A stretch of 64,000 nucleotides of DNA from Lingula anatina (lineage: Eukaryota; Brachiopoda; Lingulata; Lingulida; Lingulidae), in the NCBI RefSeq assembly GCF_001039355.2, contig NW_019773533.1, forward strand, positions 24,952-88,951, given 5' to 3'. The first letter of the stretch is position 1; each line of letters begins with the position of its first letter. The translations under genes and the position numbers were made by a program. Shown here in pieces: positions 13,901 to 29,826 of this stretch. The notes under the pieces were generated by a model. That model made no database searches. It worked only from the letters and a program-made list of their open reading frames with translations, and was not told where the DNA came from.

Positions 13901-16900
13901 GAGATGATGGAATAGGGAAGAAATTTGCTTTCAAGGTACTGATGTGTGCATAAAAAAAACCCTCTTGATATGTCTGCATAGCATATAGTGTATTGAAAAT
14001 ATTCCTATCCTATCTTTTTGCAACTTGTGAAAGGTTAGATATGGTATGGTTTAGCTTTGGATAACATTAAAGAAACAAGAGAGCATGCACATTTAAAAAT
14101 GATTAAGATTAATGAACTCCATATTGAGATGACATACATGGACATTTCTGAATCGATCATTGACAGATATTGTATGTCCAGATATAGTTGAAAAAACTCT
14201 AGTGTATTTTTTGTGTACTGTATATACTCACATTGAAGAAACCTATTTGTCACCCATCTTCCTCCAGGCTGAGCATCAGAACATGAGGACCTACTACTTT
14301 GCTGCAGAGACCAAGGAAGGGATGCAGAAATGGATGAATGCCATGAGCCTAGCCACCATTTTGCAGAGAGATCCAACGTAAGATTGTGTGTTAGCGTTCA
14401 GAAAGAAAGGGGCAATGTATAAATTAAAAAAAAAACACATAGGTTTGAAAAAAAAAAGAGTCGATTTCTGCAAAACAGTATGAGATATTTTGAGGATGCA
14501 AATTATGGGAGTAGGGAGGGATCAGAAAGACATTAAAGAGGTATGAATGCTCAGCTGAAGCATGGTACAAACAGAAAGGCACTGCCACACTGTACTAATA
14601 TACAAGTGAACTGCTAGCTCCTAGCTACTGTGTAAAATTGGATTTAGTTTGATGAATTAGGTGATGTAGATGGTTTAAATCAATTGCGTTTTTTGTAGCC
14701 TTAGTCAGTACTAATTTTAGCAATTGTAGCATGACTTTTTAACTCATTAAAGCATCTTCTCACATTTTGTGACACTGATCAATATATTCTCTAAAAAAAA
14801 TAATAGAATACTACAAGTTTAAGTCTGCTTCTTGATATCTAGTCAGTGTTCTGTAACACGAGCATGTTTCTTTTTGTCTTATGTTTTTATTTTCTGTAGC
14901 TATCAAAGACGATGGCAGCAGACCTCTCAGTACCCCCCACATGACTACCATAGCAACGCCAGGTCTGTCTGTGGTAGAATATTTGGTGATATTTTTTTTG
15001 AAAAAAAACATGCTGCTTATTTACATAACCTGCCTCTAACAAAGCATAAGTTGTTTTTTTTTTCATATGGCATCCACACTACCAGACCTTTAGCCCTCGG
15101 GAAGACTTGATGCATTCCCCCTGTTCTTTTTAGAATTGCAAAAAAATTAAAGAATAATTTAGAAATTTTTCTTCAAATCTTCTCCTGAACATAAAAAGGA
15201 GAGTTTAAATGTTTCGGTATTCAGTAATAGATGTTTCAGGTGCATGTTACACCTTATTTTCAAGTAGATTGCAGCCAAAGACTTGTAATCAGTCATAGCC
15301 TCAACACTTTGTATGGAAGTCTATTATAATCAATTCTGCTTTGAATAGTGGCAACATTGCAGTTGGAGTGGATGTTCTCCAGTATAGGCTTCTTACACAT
15401 ACCCCAGTCTTTTTGTTTTCTGTTTATCCTTATTCATGGCTCTCTACCAGTGGCTGACTTGGTGATCACAAAGTTGTGTAAAAATCCTCGTTGGACAGAT
15501 ATGTACACAGCTATTGAAGAGCCAGAGAAATACCTGTGAATGTCTATCTACAAAAATTCCTCTGCAGCCCTGGTAGAGGGTACTTGTCTTGCTTAGCTAA
15601 TCCTGTGTCACGGCTGTGATGAATTGATGCTTTAGTTCACTCTTAACCCATTGATTCTGTGAATCTATTGACATTGCTTCAACCAGCTTTTATTATAAGA
15701 AATTTTTAAAAAATTTGTTTTGTTATTTATCATGAGGAAATGTAACCATCTAACCCATTTAACCAAACATATTTCAGCATAAAGATTTATCAATGAACAG
15801 CTTTTTCTGGTGCAGGTAACATTTTGGTTCATAATGGTGCTTGAATATGGAAACGTGATGATGATGATAATAACATTAACAACTGATTGATCTTAGCATT
15901 AGAACAATGTTGCATGCTGTTGATTTCATATAACTTTATTGTCAAAGTATAAACAGTATGCTACAAATATTGAACTTAAGTAAGAATATTTTGTTTACAT
16001 CAAAAGTGCTGTAATATGCACGTGCAACAAATCACATTACATTTTTTCTCTTTTCTTTCAGTGTGGAGAGGCAGTTTAACCCTCCCCAGCCATCTCCAAA
16101 TGTATCAAATGCCAGTGAAGATGCTGGATTTGGACCTCCACCTCACCGCCACCATCTTGCAGCACCCAATGTGCATGAAGCACCACCTGGCAGAAACAGT
16201 GACGGCTCAGACGCAATGAGAGACCAGTCTTACTCTGGTGGCAGACTTTTTGACCACTATAACCCCTCAAGTAATGGTCACATTCCACAAAATTACGATC
16301 CAAGGTCAGTTCCCAATGGCTATGGCCGCCCACTGCCAGACTCAGGCATGCAGAGAGGGAGCTACACATCAGAATCTTCACACGGAGATTACAGACAGAG
16401 GGCACCACCGTACGGTGGCCCAGGTTCTGCGGGACCACCACATCTTCCAGGCAACCAGCCTCATTCTGGTGACAGGGGTTACCCAGCAACACGCTCTAGT
16501 ACCACTCTGCCTCAGGCGGGACCAGAGAGGGGGAGATCTCCACAGAGACTGGGAACAAACAATAGGAGTATATCTTTAGACAGAAGGCAATTTCAGCAAG
16601 ATATGCCACCGTCTGGTGGCCCACCTGGGCCACCAACACATAGTGCACCATTGCCTCAGCATCCACAGCAACAAGCACCGTCACAGTTCAGAAATCGTGA
16701 GGAACCCGTACGATCTGGTTACGTCCAACGTCGACCTGATTCTGGAGATTTCATGAGGCAGCCACAGAATATGCCATACGAACAAAAACAGCCAGGTAGT
16801 GCTCAGCCAGCAAGGCCAGTGTCAGCTTATTATGAATACGAAAGGCCACAAAGAACCGATCAACAGTTCAGGGACACACAAGGTGGCCGAGGTCATGGTG

Positions 16901-19900
16901 GCTCCTCTGAAATGCTTGGGCCACTCCAGGTCCATGTCAGTCAAGAATCCCAAAAGGATGCTGCTCAGAACAGCATGGGATATAGTGGTCCAGGCAGGTC
17001 AAAAGGAGACCAAGGAAGGCCCCTTAGCCAGTATGATTACAACAGACCAGCTCAAGGTCAAGGAAGGAGTAATAATGATGAATCTTCTAGGAGAGAGTTG
17101 CAGAAACAAGAATCTCTACGACAGTTGAGAGACTGGCATAATAGAATGCAAAGGAGTAGCCTGAGTCGACCAGACCAGAGTCCAAATCCAGATCATTCTT
17201 CACATCAGCCTCAGCAGACACAGGCTCAACACCTTAAACAGCCTGTATATGAGAACATTCCAGGACAAACTGCACGTAGAAATCTCAGCTCCAGTTTTCA
17301 GGAAGATTCCCCTGCCCCTGTCAGACCCCCATATCCTGCTGCATACAGGGACAAACTGGTAGAAGATGCTGCTGCAAAGAAGACCCCAACCACAGCTCAA
17401 AATATGTTGGAGTCTTCCCAGAATTCCATGCGGCACGTGAATGAGCCTCATTTCTTCCAGTACCCACAGGTGCAGCAGACAAGGCCAGCACAGCCACAGG
17501 TAATTTAAATATACTATTAATGCTTGATTTGAACATGAATTTAAAACAGTCTAAACTATTCTCTGATCACCATAATGGGTAGTGCCTAAAATGACCCCCT
17601 GACCCTTCTTTTAAAAGTTTCAACTATTTAAATTGATAAGTTAAAATTTAATTCTTGGTATTCTAAAAAAGCATAATTCTTGGTATTCTAAAAAAACACA
17701 TTTTGTGTGAGCATCTTGCACTAAATGTGCTCAGTAAAAGATGTGGACACAAACTTTTCTTGATTCTAACTTGACAAAATGTTTTTTCAGGAGCCCAGTG
17801 TTCCTGACAGCTATTTATGGGCTAAACAACATGTGGAGCAAGAAGAACAAAGACAGAAAGAACAACCAAAACCAAGAGAAGAGATGCCAAGATATCCAGA
17901 CAGTTATTTGAAAGCTAAAGATGAAGTAGAAAGAATGCAACCCAGACCCAGAGAGAAAGGTAGGCCATTTCTTTATGGTACACTGAAATTTAAGCTATTG
18001 TCCTTTATTACAGAAAATATAGAGAATCATTGCAATTGCTCAGAAACTCATGGTGGCATAATGAGGCTGTTTGATGCTTTGCCAATGTAATTTTGACAAG
18101 AATATAAGTAAATGTTATTTGAAATTTAAACGTATTACAGAACAGGGACTGTTGGTAAGATAATACAACTTTAAAAAACATACAATTCATATTTCTTAAT
18201 TACTTCCTAAAAAATAATCTGATCTGTGCATAAAATCTTTCCATTAAATTTTGAATGATTGCATGTGATTAATAATTAATAGCAATACTAATGGGGTCAT
18301 TGGTAGTGTTTAAGGCAAGGGGAAGGTAGTACAGTCAGTATTACTGGGGGCACAGATACTTCATTTGACAAAATGGAAAAATTATTGGAAGTATGGTGGA
18401 GAGAACATGAGTTACTAACCCCATTTCAGAGCATGCAGGACACCAAGATGACAGAAGAGCTCACTACGGGGGCTACCCCACTGTGGCGCAGGGGCACCAC
18501 CAACCTGCCAAAGCAGACTATGAACACCTGGATAATTTCTATTCAAATCCCAATGATCCTCCAGGTACATGGGTGTGAAATATGTGTGTGTTAAGTGATT
18601 ATAGACGCAGACAGTCTTTTGTTACATTACATTACTAACATGAGTTGTGGCCATCACTGTTCACTTTATAATCTGTGAGGCTTTCCAGCGGCATATTAAA
18701 AAGGGGAGGATTTGTTTTTCTAGTAACTGTTACCACATTGAAAGACTGTTGGTATTATTTCTCATTGTGCCATATGAATCCTGCATAGCAGTTTTTATAG
18801 GTTATAACTTATCTTTGTACTATTCTTATAACAGTGCCAATTTATGGTGTTCTGTCATGTGCATCCGTTAAAGTGAAGAAAATTATGTCAAGATATTTAA
18901 AAGACCTGATAAGGACATCATGAAATTAGATCGGCTACAAGTTGTAGAATAGATCATATCTTAGTTTTTAACAGATAGCAGTTAACAGAGTTAATATATT
19001 TTTCAACTTACTAAGGTATTGGTTTTCTTCTGTTTCAGTCAGTATTTTAGTTTATTTATTTTTATTTTAGCTACTTCGACATGAAATACTTTTGTTTTTA
19101 GTTGACAACTGTAATAATGAATAGAACAGTAGTCAAGTCATTCTAAGTAAGCCTTTTGTATTACTTTACATAGAACATAATTAATTACACAACTAATGCT
19201 AATACTTCACTTGCAACTGATTGTGGGGCTTTGCAGCAGTGGATTTTTGCAGATGGACTTGCCTTTTAAACAAGCTTCAAAACATTGCATTAAATGTTTG
19301 CATTCTATCAGTGATAGACTTGCAGGGTGTAACTTATTGAGGCTTAATTTATCAATACAGACAGTATTATTGCTGAAAACAATGTTGACCTTTCATTTAG
19401 CTTCTGTTACGGAATGAGTTAATAAGTGAATTATGTACAAAGCCTTTATATAACAAAAGGGACTCTTGGACATTTAATAATAAAATATACAGGAATACAG
19501 AATGACAGCTTATCAAAATTTTATTAAGGTTATTTATTATAATTAGTTATGTAATGCAGTATAAGGTTTTATAAGCTGTGTGAGAGACAGAATTTTTGCT
19601 AAGGGGAATCAGTCACAAATTTGTTTAATAATACTAAATGGGGTTTGAAAATCACTGCTTTTGGTTTTCTGCACAATAAGCACCCCTCAAAATAAAAACA
19701 GTTTGATCATTAATTCGGTATTCAGAAATCAGATAATGAACTCAAAATGATGCCCTATTGATGTGATTTTTGAAAAATTATCTGGGCAGAGCAATAGAAG
19801 TATGATTCTGGCCTGCTTTATGTTGGTGAAGTGTAGCCAGCTGAGGGGTGCAGCATTTGGTTGCAGTGTGGTAGGTGTTCTTGTGTCGTCTGCCTTTTCT

Positions 19901-22900
19901 TTACAATGCTGTGTCACATAACAACAAGCTTATATTCATGCACCGTGTGGCTTAGCAACTAACTTAATGGTAGACATGTCATCTTCTTTTTATTTCCACT
20001 TTCATTATTATTCCTACTTTAGTAGAAAACAAGTTTTTTACATTTATCAAATATTCTTTTGCTACCAAATTTGTTGTTGTTGGTCCTAAATTTTGCTGGT
20101 CCTAAATTTTCTATCCAGTGTTCATTTATTAATTTTTACAATCTTTCTGTTATTGTAAATACGAGTAAACTTCTGTCTGCTTTGAATTCAACTCCTTCCT
20201 TTTGCTTGGTTGGCTTAAAGCTTTTAAAAAGAAAATGGCTTGTGTCCTAGGGATTGTTTTAACTTTGATTTGCTGGTATGGGTGCATGTCTCTGCATGTT
20301 GTTATGTGCTTTGTTTTGTTATCAGAAGGCAGGCATGGAGAAAGGGGTGATACAAGAACTCCACACCAAGAAAGGGTTGCATCCACAGTGACCATGAGTA
20401 AAGATAACTCAAAAGTACCTCATAGATCTCTAGTTGATGAAAATCTCAGTGATTCGGCCATACCTGATTTCTCATTCAGAGATATATTGGAGGGATCTGT
20501 CCATAGTGGCAAAACACCCACAATTGCAAATACAGATGAATCTATCAGAATACTGAATGAATTAATTGAATCTTATGGCCATGAGAGAAAAGAAATCAGA
20601 GGGGGGACATCTGAAGAAGACCTACTGTCGCAAGACAGAGAACACAGTGAACTCAAACAGCAAATTCCGAGTGATCATCTCATCCCAAGTGGTGAGCAGA
20701 TTTTGGCCAATCGCTCCAAAGTTGAAATAGTTACGATAACACCCCAGGGCAAAGGGTCTCGCCCTATGCCCAAAACCAAATCTCCTCCAATGATGGCTGT
20801 GCAGCCACTTAGCAGTTTTAAACCAAAAACTGTCAACAAACCTCTGACTTCTGGACCTGTCAAACCAAACTCGCCCAGTTCTAAATCTCCTTCACATTCA
20901 AATGTGTCAGAAGATCTTAGGTCTCCTAATCAAAATACTCACCTTAACGGTGTTCTCGGTGTTCATCAAAGTAGTTCTCCTCCCCAAGTCAATACCTCCT
21001 TGTCCACTATGGATGCAACCCATATGCAACCAAGTGCAGCACCTGGCAGCAGTAAGGCCAATATAGCGCCACCTATGGGCAGCAGTAGGGTGTCGCCATC
21101 TACAGGTGCGCACCATGTCTCCTTCATGGCTGATAGTTCAGCTGGGGAAATGACAGCCCATTCCACCACCTTGGCTAGGGAAGGTTGGTGTGTTTCTAGA
21201 AATAATACGGGACATAATATTACAATCCTCTAAGGCATAGGGGGCAAATATTTTGTATCAGTTTGAGTCATTTGTATGTATTTGGTCTGCAGGTAGTGAT
21301 GTATTGTGTTTACAATATTAAGTCTAAATTTGTGGTATGAAAACTGCAGAGATTATGAATGTTGTCTCATTATTGCAAGGAAGGGCATTGATTTCAAATG
21401 AAAATCTAAATGATAAAAAATCATCGGAAACAATCTTTAAGTAGATGAAATAATGAACTGAACATTGGAATATTTCACACAAACTATTTCCCCCTTTGTC
21501 TTTAACTCATTTAATCCAATAGTAAATTGGAAAATGGATTAAGAGATGTGAGAGACAGATGTTATAGAAATAGGTGGTGGTGGTAGTAGATAATGGAATT
21601 AACAAAAAACTAACTTCTTTAAAATTGGGTTGTTGCAGTATAGTAATGAAACAGAAGCTTGATTCATGTGTGGACATAGACAACTATGTACGAGAAACAC
21701 TACATAAGTTAATTAAGTTGGTGGTTTTATGCATGAGTCCTTATTATTTCTTAGGTGGTCGTTATCCCAGTGAAGGTGCTGCCCCCCAGAGAGGCAGGGA
21801 TAAACTAAAAAGCCTGGACATCAGCACAGTGAAGGAAGAACCTGACATGTCTGACCAGGATGTCATAGTGAGTTGACTGTTGAAGAGGAGAGGGTAGCTG
21901 CTCAGTATTTGAGTTAATGTGTTGCATTAAAAAAGATTTTTACTTGTAATATTTAAAACTGAATTCTTGTGTCCCTGGTAGAAAAACTATAATGCTTGAT
22001 ATTTAAAACTGAGAATTCTGTTTATGCGTCACATTTAAGATGTTTCATATTTTAAAACCCAGTAAAAGTGTCAGATTTAAGGATCATTCTATGACTCCAT
22101 TAGATACTTTAAGTATAAACTTCATATATTTAAATTGCAATCCCTTCTATATTTGATAAGAATTTAAAACTATGATCTTTTCATTTGATTCCCCTCTGTC
22201 TACATTTACAAATTTCGATTCTCTTTTAGGCCACCAAGAATTTTAAGAATCTCAGGAAGAATTTTGCCCTGAATGGAAAAATAAGACTCAGTATATCGGC
22301 CAGTGATTTACTTGGGAAATCTGTAAGTAGATTATTTAATGTTTTGAATGTAGATTTAAAATGGTGTAAACTAGAAAACTATTTATTCTGCAAAAACATT
22401 GCATCATTCGACAAATCTCTTGTGTTTCACCTTAAGAAGCCAACATTCCAAGAATATTCAAATATAGGCCCCACTCCAAATCTTAACTGTATTTTGATCG
22501 AAAACTCCACTTAATATTATTCTTTAATTCATTAAATTTTTTCAATCTTTTCAGCATGAAGAGTTGGTTTTACTTCTGATAGAATTACGGCGAAAGCAGT
22601 CCAGACTGGAGGCTGCAAGGGATGTGTATAAACAACAGTTGGAAACAGCAAAAGTGAGAGAGAAGGATTTCCAGGCATTGTAAGTGGATACTGTGCATAT
22701 TGGTATTGAAATGATTGTGATGATGTAAATCTGTATGTCCTCTTATTTGGAAAGTAATGGCAATGTCCTTTGTAATTGATTGTCACAAGTTTAAGTACTC
22801 CTAGTTGAACCATAGCTAAAACATAAATATTACTCTGGCAGGCTCCAGACTGGGAATCGGCCACCAGATTATATGGAACGAGACCACCACATGTACTTGG

Positions 22901-25900
22901 ACATCAAGAAGCAACTAGAAGACATTGAAAAACAGGTCAGATTTTTACAAAATTTTTTTTTCAAAGTTTCAAGTCGGGAATTCTTAAATGCCCAAGATAA
23001 CAATTTTTATAAGTGAGCATTTATTGTACAAGTTAGTACAATTATCATGATATAAAACTGAAGAACACCTTTGTTATGATTATTGTTGGTTTTTCAGCTT
23101 GAGGTACACAAACCTTTGGTGAATTTGGTGGACAATCTGGTGAAAATGGGCAGTTTATATGGTGGTGACAATGACATGTTTGCTTCACAGTATAAGAGGG
23201 TAAGAATAACTCACCGGAGCTGAGAGTTTAGTTAAACCCTCTAAAACTGAGCTTGAAAATATAGTATACACTAATACAAAAGAAAATGCCATCTTTCAGA
23301 CAACCTGGTAAATATTATAAGAATGCATTTCATGTTGCTAAGAATACATTATAATTATAGCAGAAGGGTTTTTTAACCCCCTTCCATGAAATTCTAGATC
23401 CACCCATTAAAACATTATAACTATTTGATCATTGTTACTTCTGTTTTAACCATTTAATAATTGTTGCTCCTAGTTCCAGTTCCAGATAACACACTTTTAC
23501 TTAAAAGTTAATTACTATAATAAGTTAGAATGAAAAAGAACATAATGTTCTTGATTTTTAGAATCTATTGAGTCCAGAGGAGTACACGCCTCCCAAAAGA
23601 ATGCTGGATTTCACAAGAAAGATGCAGGAAGAGAAGCTAGCCCAGGATTATGAAAAGGAGGTGAAGCATCTCAGTGAAGATGAGGTGGACCTGGAGGTAA
23701 AGGGAAAAATTACTTTTAAAAAAATATTTTTAGTGTTAGCACATAGAGTCTGAGAGGTTGTTATAAACAAGTGTTTTTAGCATGCCATTTTTATAAAGTA
23801 ACTGGAAACAGCAGAAGCTTGTAATATCTGAAACTGAATGTGAGTTTTAGCTCTAAAAGTGGCTTTAAGCGATATTTTTGTCAAATATGGCCAAAAACCT
23901 TTCATCTCCTATGAAAATATTATAACAGATAAGGGTAAAACTTGTTAATGGTTGATTGTATTACTTTAATTGAAGATGTTTATTAGCTTTTCAACAGATA
24001 ATGTTGTTGATGATGTTATTATATTTTTAATTAGGAAAAGTTACAGAAGTTGTACGGTCTAGATCGTTCACTCCAGGAGAAGTCATTTATGGTGACTAGT
24101 CTACAAGAGGATAAAGTAAGTATTACCGGCATACTTTATTACAGAGGTTCAGATTTATTCCCATATTTGTAGATTATACTAGATTATTACCAGTAACTGA
24201 ACCATTAACACGCCTGTCCATTTATGATATCACCTGTGCTCAATTTGTTACAGGAGTTGTTGGAGAAAGCATTAAACAATGTGAAGGCTCAGCTGGAGCA
24301 CTCTCAGGATGATCTCCGGGAAGCTGCTCGCCTGTCACAGCAGCAGAAAAATATCGAGAAAGAGTTGTCTAAGGTGCGCCAACAGCTGGCTGATAACTCA
24401 AAGGTAAGGAACCAGTCAAGTTATCTTATGTTTGATTCAGATTGCAAAATGCAAACCATTAAAAAAATTGGCTAATATCATCTTGCTTTCTGCGTTGTCT
24501 TCAAAGTCATGGTAATCATATATTGACAGACATTAAAGGTCCAAAACCCAAAAGTGTATTTACTTATGCACTTATCTACTAATTTTTTGTTGATGGTCAA
24601 TTATAATAGAATTTTAATAAGATTATCACAGTTTCATTCTTTACATAGAAATGCGATAATGAAAAACATTTTCTTATTCACATTTGTAACCCCCACCGCA
24701 CTTAAATTTAATGATTCACTGAACATCTTTATGTCTCTAAAACGATTCCTTAAGCAAATGTGTTCTTTTGTAGGTATTAGAAGAACTTACCACTGAAAAT
24801 GCTAAAGTGGAACATGAGGTCAAGATCTTAAGGTCTAAAATTCATGGAGTTCGGAAAAGCACAAGTACCCCCACCCTGGTAAGTCAAAGCGTATTACAGT
24901 CATGTAATTGTTCTACCAACCTGGCTTTTCTAACACATTTTCCAGTTAGGTGAAGCTCATTTTTAGAGATGTTTCTACAATAAAGTGTCAGATTATTAGT
25001 ACATAGTAACTTCATGGTAATGTATAAATTTTTACATTGCTTGTGAAATCAAAGATTGTAATGAATACTCTGAAATATGAACAGCATTGAAAATTCATTT
25101 TTAAAGATGGAGTTTTTATTACAGTCAAATAATGAATCTGTCCGAGCCAAAGTCAAGTTGGAACAGGAGCTGTCCAAGGTTCAAGATATGATGAGTGGGC
25201 TTAATGAACAGGGCAAGAAGCTGAGAGAAACTATGCAAAATCTACGCAATTCTTCAACAGGTGTGTTTTAATTGACAACACTACACATCAGTAGGTGTGG
25301 TGGACCTCTTGTCAACATTTTTATAATTTAGTATAAACAAAAAAACCTCTGAGCTCAATATGTTCATTCATAAGTGAACCAAATAGATTTATTTTTGTAA
25401 AAGTGCACTCTCTTAACAATTATTGATAAGAAATTGCATGTCTTATATAAATATTTTTTCTTTTAATACTTCAGATGTCAGAGGCTCAGACAAACCACAG
25501 GACAAATCCAGTACCTATAATGAAACAGATCTGGACAGTAATAATACTAAGAACATTGCACTCTCTGGTTATGATAGGAGAAATGGAAGATCCTATTTAG
25601 ATCAGGTATGAAAACAGTGGGAGGATAGATTACTATACTATACTCAAGAACAATATTTAGAATATCTGGGCACCTTATGTATTAGAAAGAGGGTTATTCA
25701 AAGATTCGGTCTAAAGCAAAGTCTACATCATCTGAACTTAGTGTCAAAAACAATGGAAGAATTTTGAGCATGTTGAAGGATATTTTCTCCCAAGTGAGTG
25801 GCACTGGCTCCATCTATATTTGTGGTAGGGAGGTCACCCTGGGTATGCCACATGATGGCAATATTCTAACATATGCTTGTTATTTTGATATTTGTTTATG

Positions 25901-26875
25901 TTAACCATGGTATATATAACAAATACATTAAATGTAAGCTGTGTCATGTGTAATGACCAGTAATCCTGAGACGGGGCTTGTAATTGTAATTTTTTATTTC
26001 AGGATGATGATGACAGTGTACAGGACAGTGACACACCATGGGACATCAGTGAAGCAGATGAAAACACTAAAAGATTCTTTGGTATGTATACAAAGTACAT
26101 CACTTTCAATAAATTACATTAAGTCCTATTTTTATTGCTCATTTGGTTCATTTAGACTTTTCAAGATAGTGTATTTTAGGCTGCAGTATGTCTGTGATTT
26201 GCTCCTCTGTTAGATTATTCTGTAACAAATTCCTTTATTACTTACTCATCAGGTTTGCTTCCAAAAGATAAGCCTCGAGCAAGAACGCTGAGAGAAGTAA
26301 AGCAGAGAGAGACAGAGAGGAGAAGTAGGGACAGGGAGAGAAGGAAACCCTCGGATACACAAGAAGCACCTGAGCAGGGAATAAGGGAGAGAAGCAACTC
26401 CATGCCTGAAAGAGGTAAGGTTTCACGTGTGTAATTGTGGTAGTTGTGGTATTATGTTAGAGGTGCCATTGTGTTGGAGGTGCCATTGTGCTCAGTGTTT
26501 CAAGAGGGGAGAAGTTTGTGTAAATGGTGCAGTAAGTGTCAGAGCATACATGGAGGTAGTAGCCAAACTTAACAATACTTAAAACATGTCGTATTAACAT
26601 GGATAACAGCAGATAACAAGCTTAGCTGAGCTGCATGTATTTATTTATTTATTTATTTATTTATTTANTTTATGTTAGAGGTGCCATTGCGTTGGAGGTG
26701 CCGTTGTGTTAGAGGTGCCATTGTGCTCAGTGTTTCAAGAGGGGAGAAGTTTGTGTAAATGGTGCAGTAAGTGTCAGAGCATACATGGAGGTAGTAGCCA
26801 CACTAAACAATACTTAAAACATGTCGTATTAACATGGATAACAGCAGATAACAAGCTTAGCTGAGCTGCATGTAT

Positions 26876-26926
<51 letters not shown>

Positions 26927-29795
26927 TCATTTTTGATGACATAATTGATAGCTTTTGATATTAGTAATAAGCTGGCTACTATCTAAATGCATGTGCATGT
27001 ATTCCTTTTATATTCACTTTCTTTGGGATTGGTCTTTTCAGCAAAAATGTTTTATTTCAAAGAGCCTATGCATGTTCAATGTCTAACACTGGTGGTATCT
27101 CTGCACATAGGTAGACGGTCTCAGTCGTTGCCACGAAAGTTGAACGAAGTCCCCTCACTGCAACAGCATGCCAAAAACAGTGTTGTTTCACCTAAGGAGC
27201 TCTTCACTGGGAAGAGAATAAAGGTAGGGAAAAGAAGCTGTTTTTAGCAACGAGGCATGAGCAGGAAGTGTGCGCAGGTGCCCCTAACATTGTATATGTG
27301 TGCAGCATAGCTTAATGTTAACATTAGTCGAAGGTTGTTAGACAGGTAGTAGATTTGAAAAGGAGAAGGGTTTGTGTCAGTTTATCAATTTTCAGGGGCT
27401 TTGAAGTTAACTCACCATTTATTTATTATTATTATTGCTATTATTTTGCTTCTCTATTTGTTTCATTGTTACTATTTTCCATTTTTTTATCACAGGATCG
27501 AGAAAGGAGGCTTTCAGCAGCAGAGAGACTCTTCCCTACTCCTACCAACAACAGTACTCCTACCACCTCAGCCCCCAGTAATAGTAATACCAGTACCAGT
27601 CACATGCCCAGACCTGCCGCCACAGCTTCTGTCCGACCCATGCAGCTCTCAGCAGAATCCAAGGCTCGCAGGCACAGCGAGTTGGGACTGGCACCAAAAC
27701 CATTCCAGGCCTCGGGCTCCACTGGGGGGTTCAGTAGGGTGAACCCATCATTGGGGCCCAATCGCACTGGCTCTACACCTAACTTGTACAATACCACACA
27801 GGGCACTGGTCCTGTTAAACAGGGCCCTGCAGTGCCCCCCAAGAAGAAGAAAGGACCTCCCAGGAGAACAGGGGCAAGGTAGTCAAACTTTTTGACAAAT
27901 AGAGAGACAATTGTTGACTTTTCAGGTGCAAAAAAGCCTAATTATGTATAGTTACTTTGTTTTTTTATGCATTTTAGAACATGATATTCTTAACGTAATG
28001 GATTCAGACTAACTTATCAAAAAAGTTTGGAATCAACATAGGTCAGTGAATTCTAGGGTATTAAAATGTCCAGGTTATCTGTTATGTTTGTTATGAATAC
28101 TGAGATATTCATTACTTCTGCTCAAAGTATGAAGGTTTAAAGAAGATATTTATATTTTGTTTTAGGTACCTCACCATCTCAAGTAGTGCACCACTCCAAC
28201 TGGAAACCTCTCCAACTAAGAAGCTAGGAGTACAGACTTCTGCTGGAGACTTGATAATCAATCAGGTAAAAGATAACAGAATTTCTAAAATCAGAATTAA
28301 CCAATGAGGTGAAAGTTTATGATTGAGTATGAAGTAAATTATAAGAAAGTGATATTTTGCATTTAATATGTTAACTAAGAAATTTGTATGAAGATATTTA
28401 TTAATATGAAAGTTTAAGATGTTTTGTTTCCTCAATTGTGTAAAGCCAGAGTTCAGTTAATATACACTTTACATCAATTCACCACTTGCAGAATGATCCA
28501 TTTGAAAGTGCAACTGGAGTTCGCAGAGGTTCCCTCGACTTTACTCCAGATTATGTACAGAGTACCTCATTCAAAAATGAACACATAAGCATTGATACCA
28601 TTGAAAAAGAAGTGGTAAGCTCATGGTGCAAATATGGCAGTGAAATATATATAAATATATAATTGTAGAATTTTGAATTAGGCATAATATTCAGCTCGCT
28701 TAGCCTTTGAGATGATCATATTGCTCTTTCAAATGATAAAGGAGCATTGGTTTTATGAAAGCTAGCCTGAGAAAAGATGCCTTTTGTTATCAGAGGATCA
28801 ATACTTTTAGATGTACAGGAAAGATCGAAGTAAATTATACAGGTATACAATGTAGCAAAATCTGAATATGATAAAGAAACTGTATTTCATCATCAGAGAA
28901 TATTTTTGTTTCAGTTATTCATCCCAGGGAAGATAGAAATACCAGAACGTTATGTACCAGAGAGTGATGAGGAAGAACTCACGGAGGATGAAAAGAGAAT
29001 GCGTCAGAAAAAGGCTGACAGAATAAAAAAATTGCTCTCTGCACAAAGGTGAAATATCCAGCATATGTTACAATGATTTTTTTACTGTTTCAGTAAGGCT
29101 TATAAAAAAATTTTTAATTATTTAAAACACGACTCATTATCATTTTTAAATACCCTCTTGGCCTTATGCTGTTGTTCAGAATTCACTAGCATTGTCAGTT
29201 TAAATTTCATGCGACAAGAACATATCAAACCATACCTTTTATCTGAAACACCTATGTATACAGCATTTGTGTTTCCTCATTTCAGTCTACAAGACTGGAC
29301 AGAAACAGAACTGGACCCCTTCAAACAAGAGAATGTGCATGATAAGTTCAGTGAAGAGAAACACCACAGAGAGCATTTACTATCTCTAAACCAGGCACTC
29401 GCTAAGGAAGTGACACAGAAAACCAGACAAGTAGCAGGTAAATAATCAGTCCTCAAGGGGTTTGGGATTTTAATAGAAATGCAGAAGGCTTTAGCAAGAT
29501 TAGTCTTTACAATACCTTCATTCTTATCTTAGTTTGGTTATTGAATTATTTTTTAGACGTGGCTTGAAGGTCAAGGTATCTGTCCCAATTTTTTTATGTA
29601 CAGANATTATGTTAGAGGTGCCATTGTGTTGGAGGTGCCATTGTGCTCAGTGTTTCAAGAGGGGAGAAGTTTGTGTAAATGGTGCAGTAAGTGTCAGAGC
29701 ATACATGGAGGTAGTAGCCAAACTTAACAATACTTAAAACATGTCGTATTAACATGGATAACAGCAGATAACAAGCTTAGCTGAGCTGCATGTAT

Positions 29796-29826
<31 letters not shown>

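Noticed and set aside
15348-15539. Open frame ending ADLVITKLCKNPRWTDMYTA..EKYL, after an acceptor-like tctctaccag, considered as an alternative last exon of the PLEKHA gene
   Set aside because: It reads through only if entered in phase 1, but the preceding exons (14268-14377 and 14900-14962) both leave phase 2. It would require skipping back to exon 13259-13331 and cutting the PH domain.
20202-20325. Hydrophobic stretch upstream of exon 20326-21183 as a signal or membrane segment
   Set aside because: It lies before the acceptor ttatcag at 20325 and is intronic. The protein family is cytoplasmic, and the spliced frame is continuous without it.
27374-27742. Second long open frame overlapping exon 27496-27878 (and its twin in copy 2)
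   Set aside because: It is an out-of-frame shadow of the real exon, whose frame is fixed by splice phases on both sides and by silent-only changes between copies.
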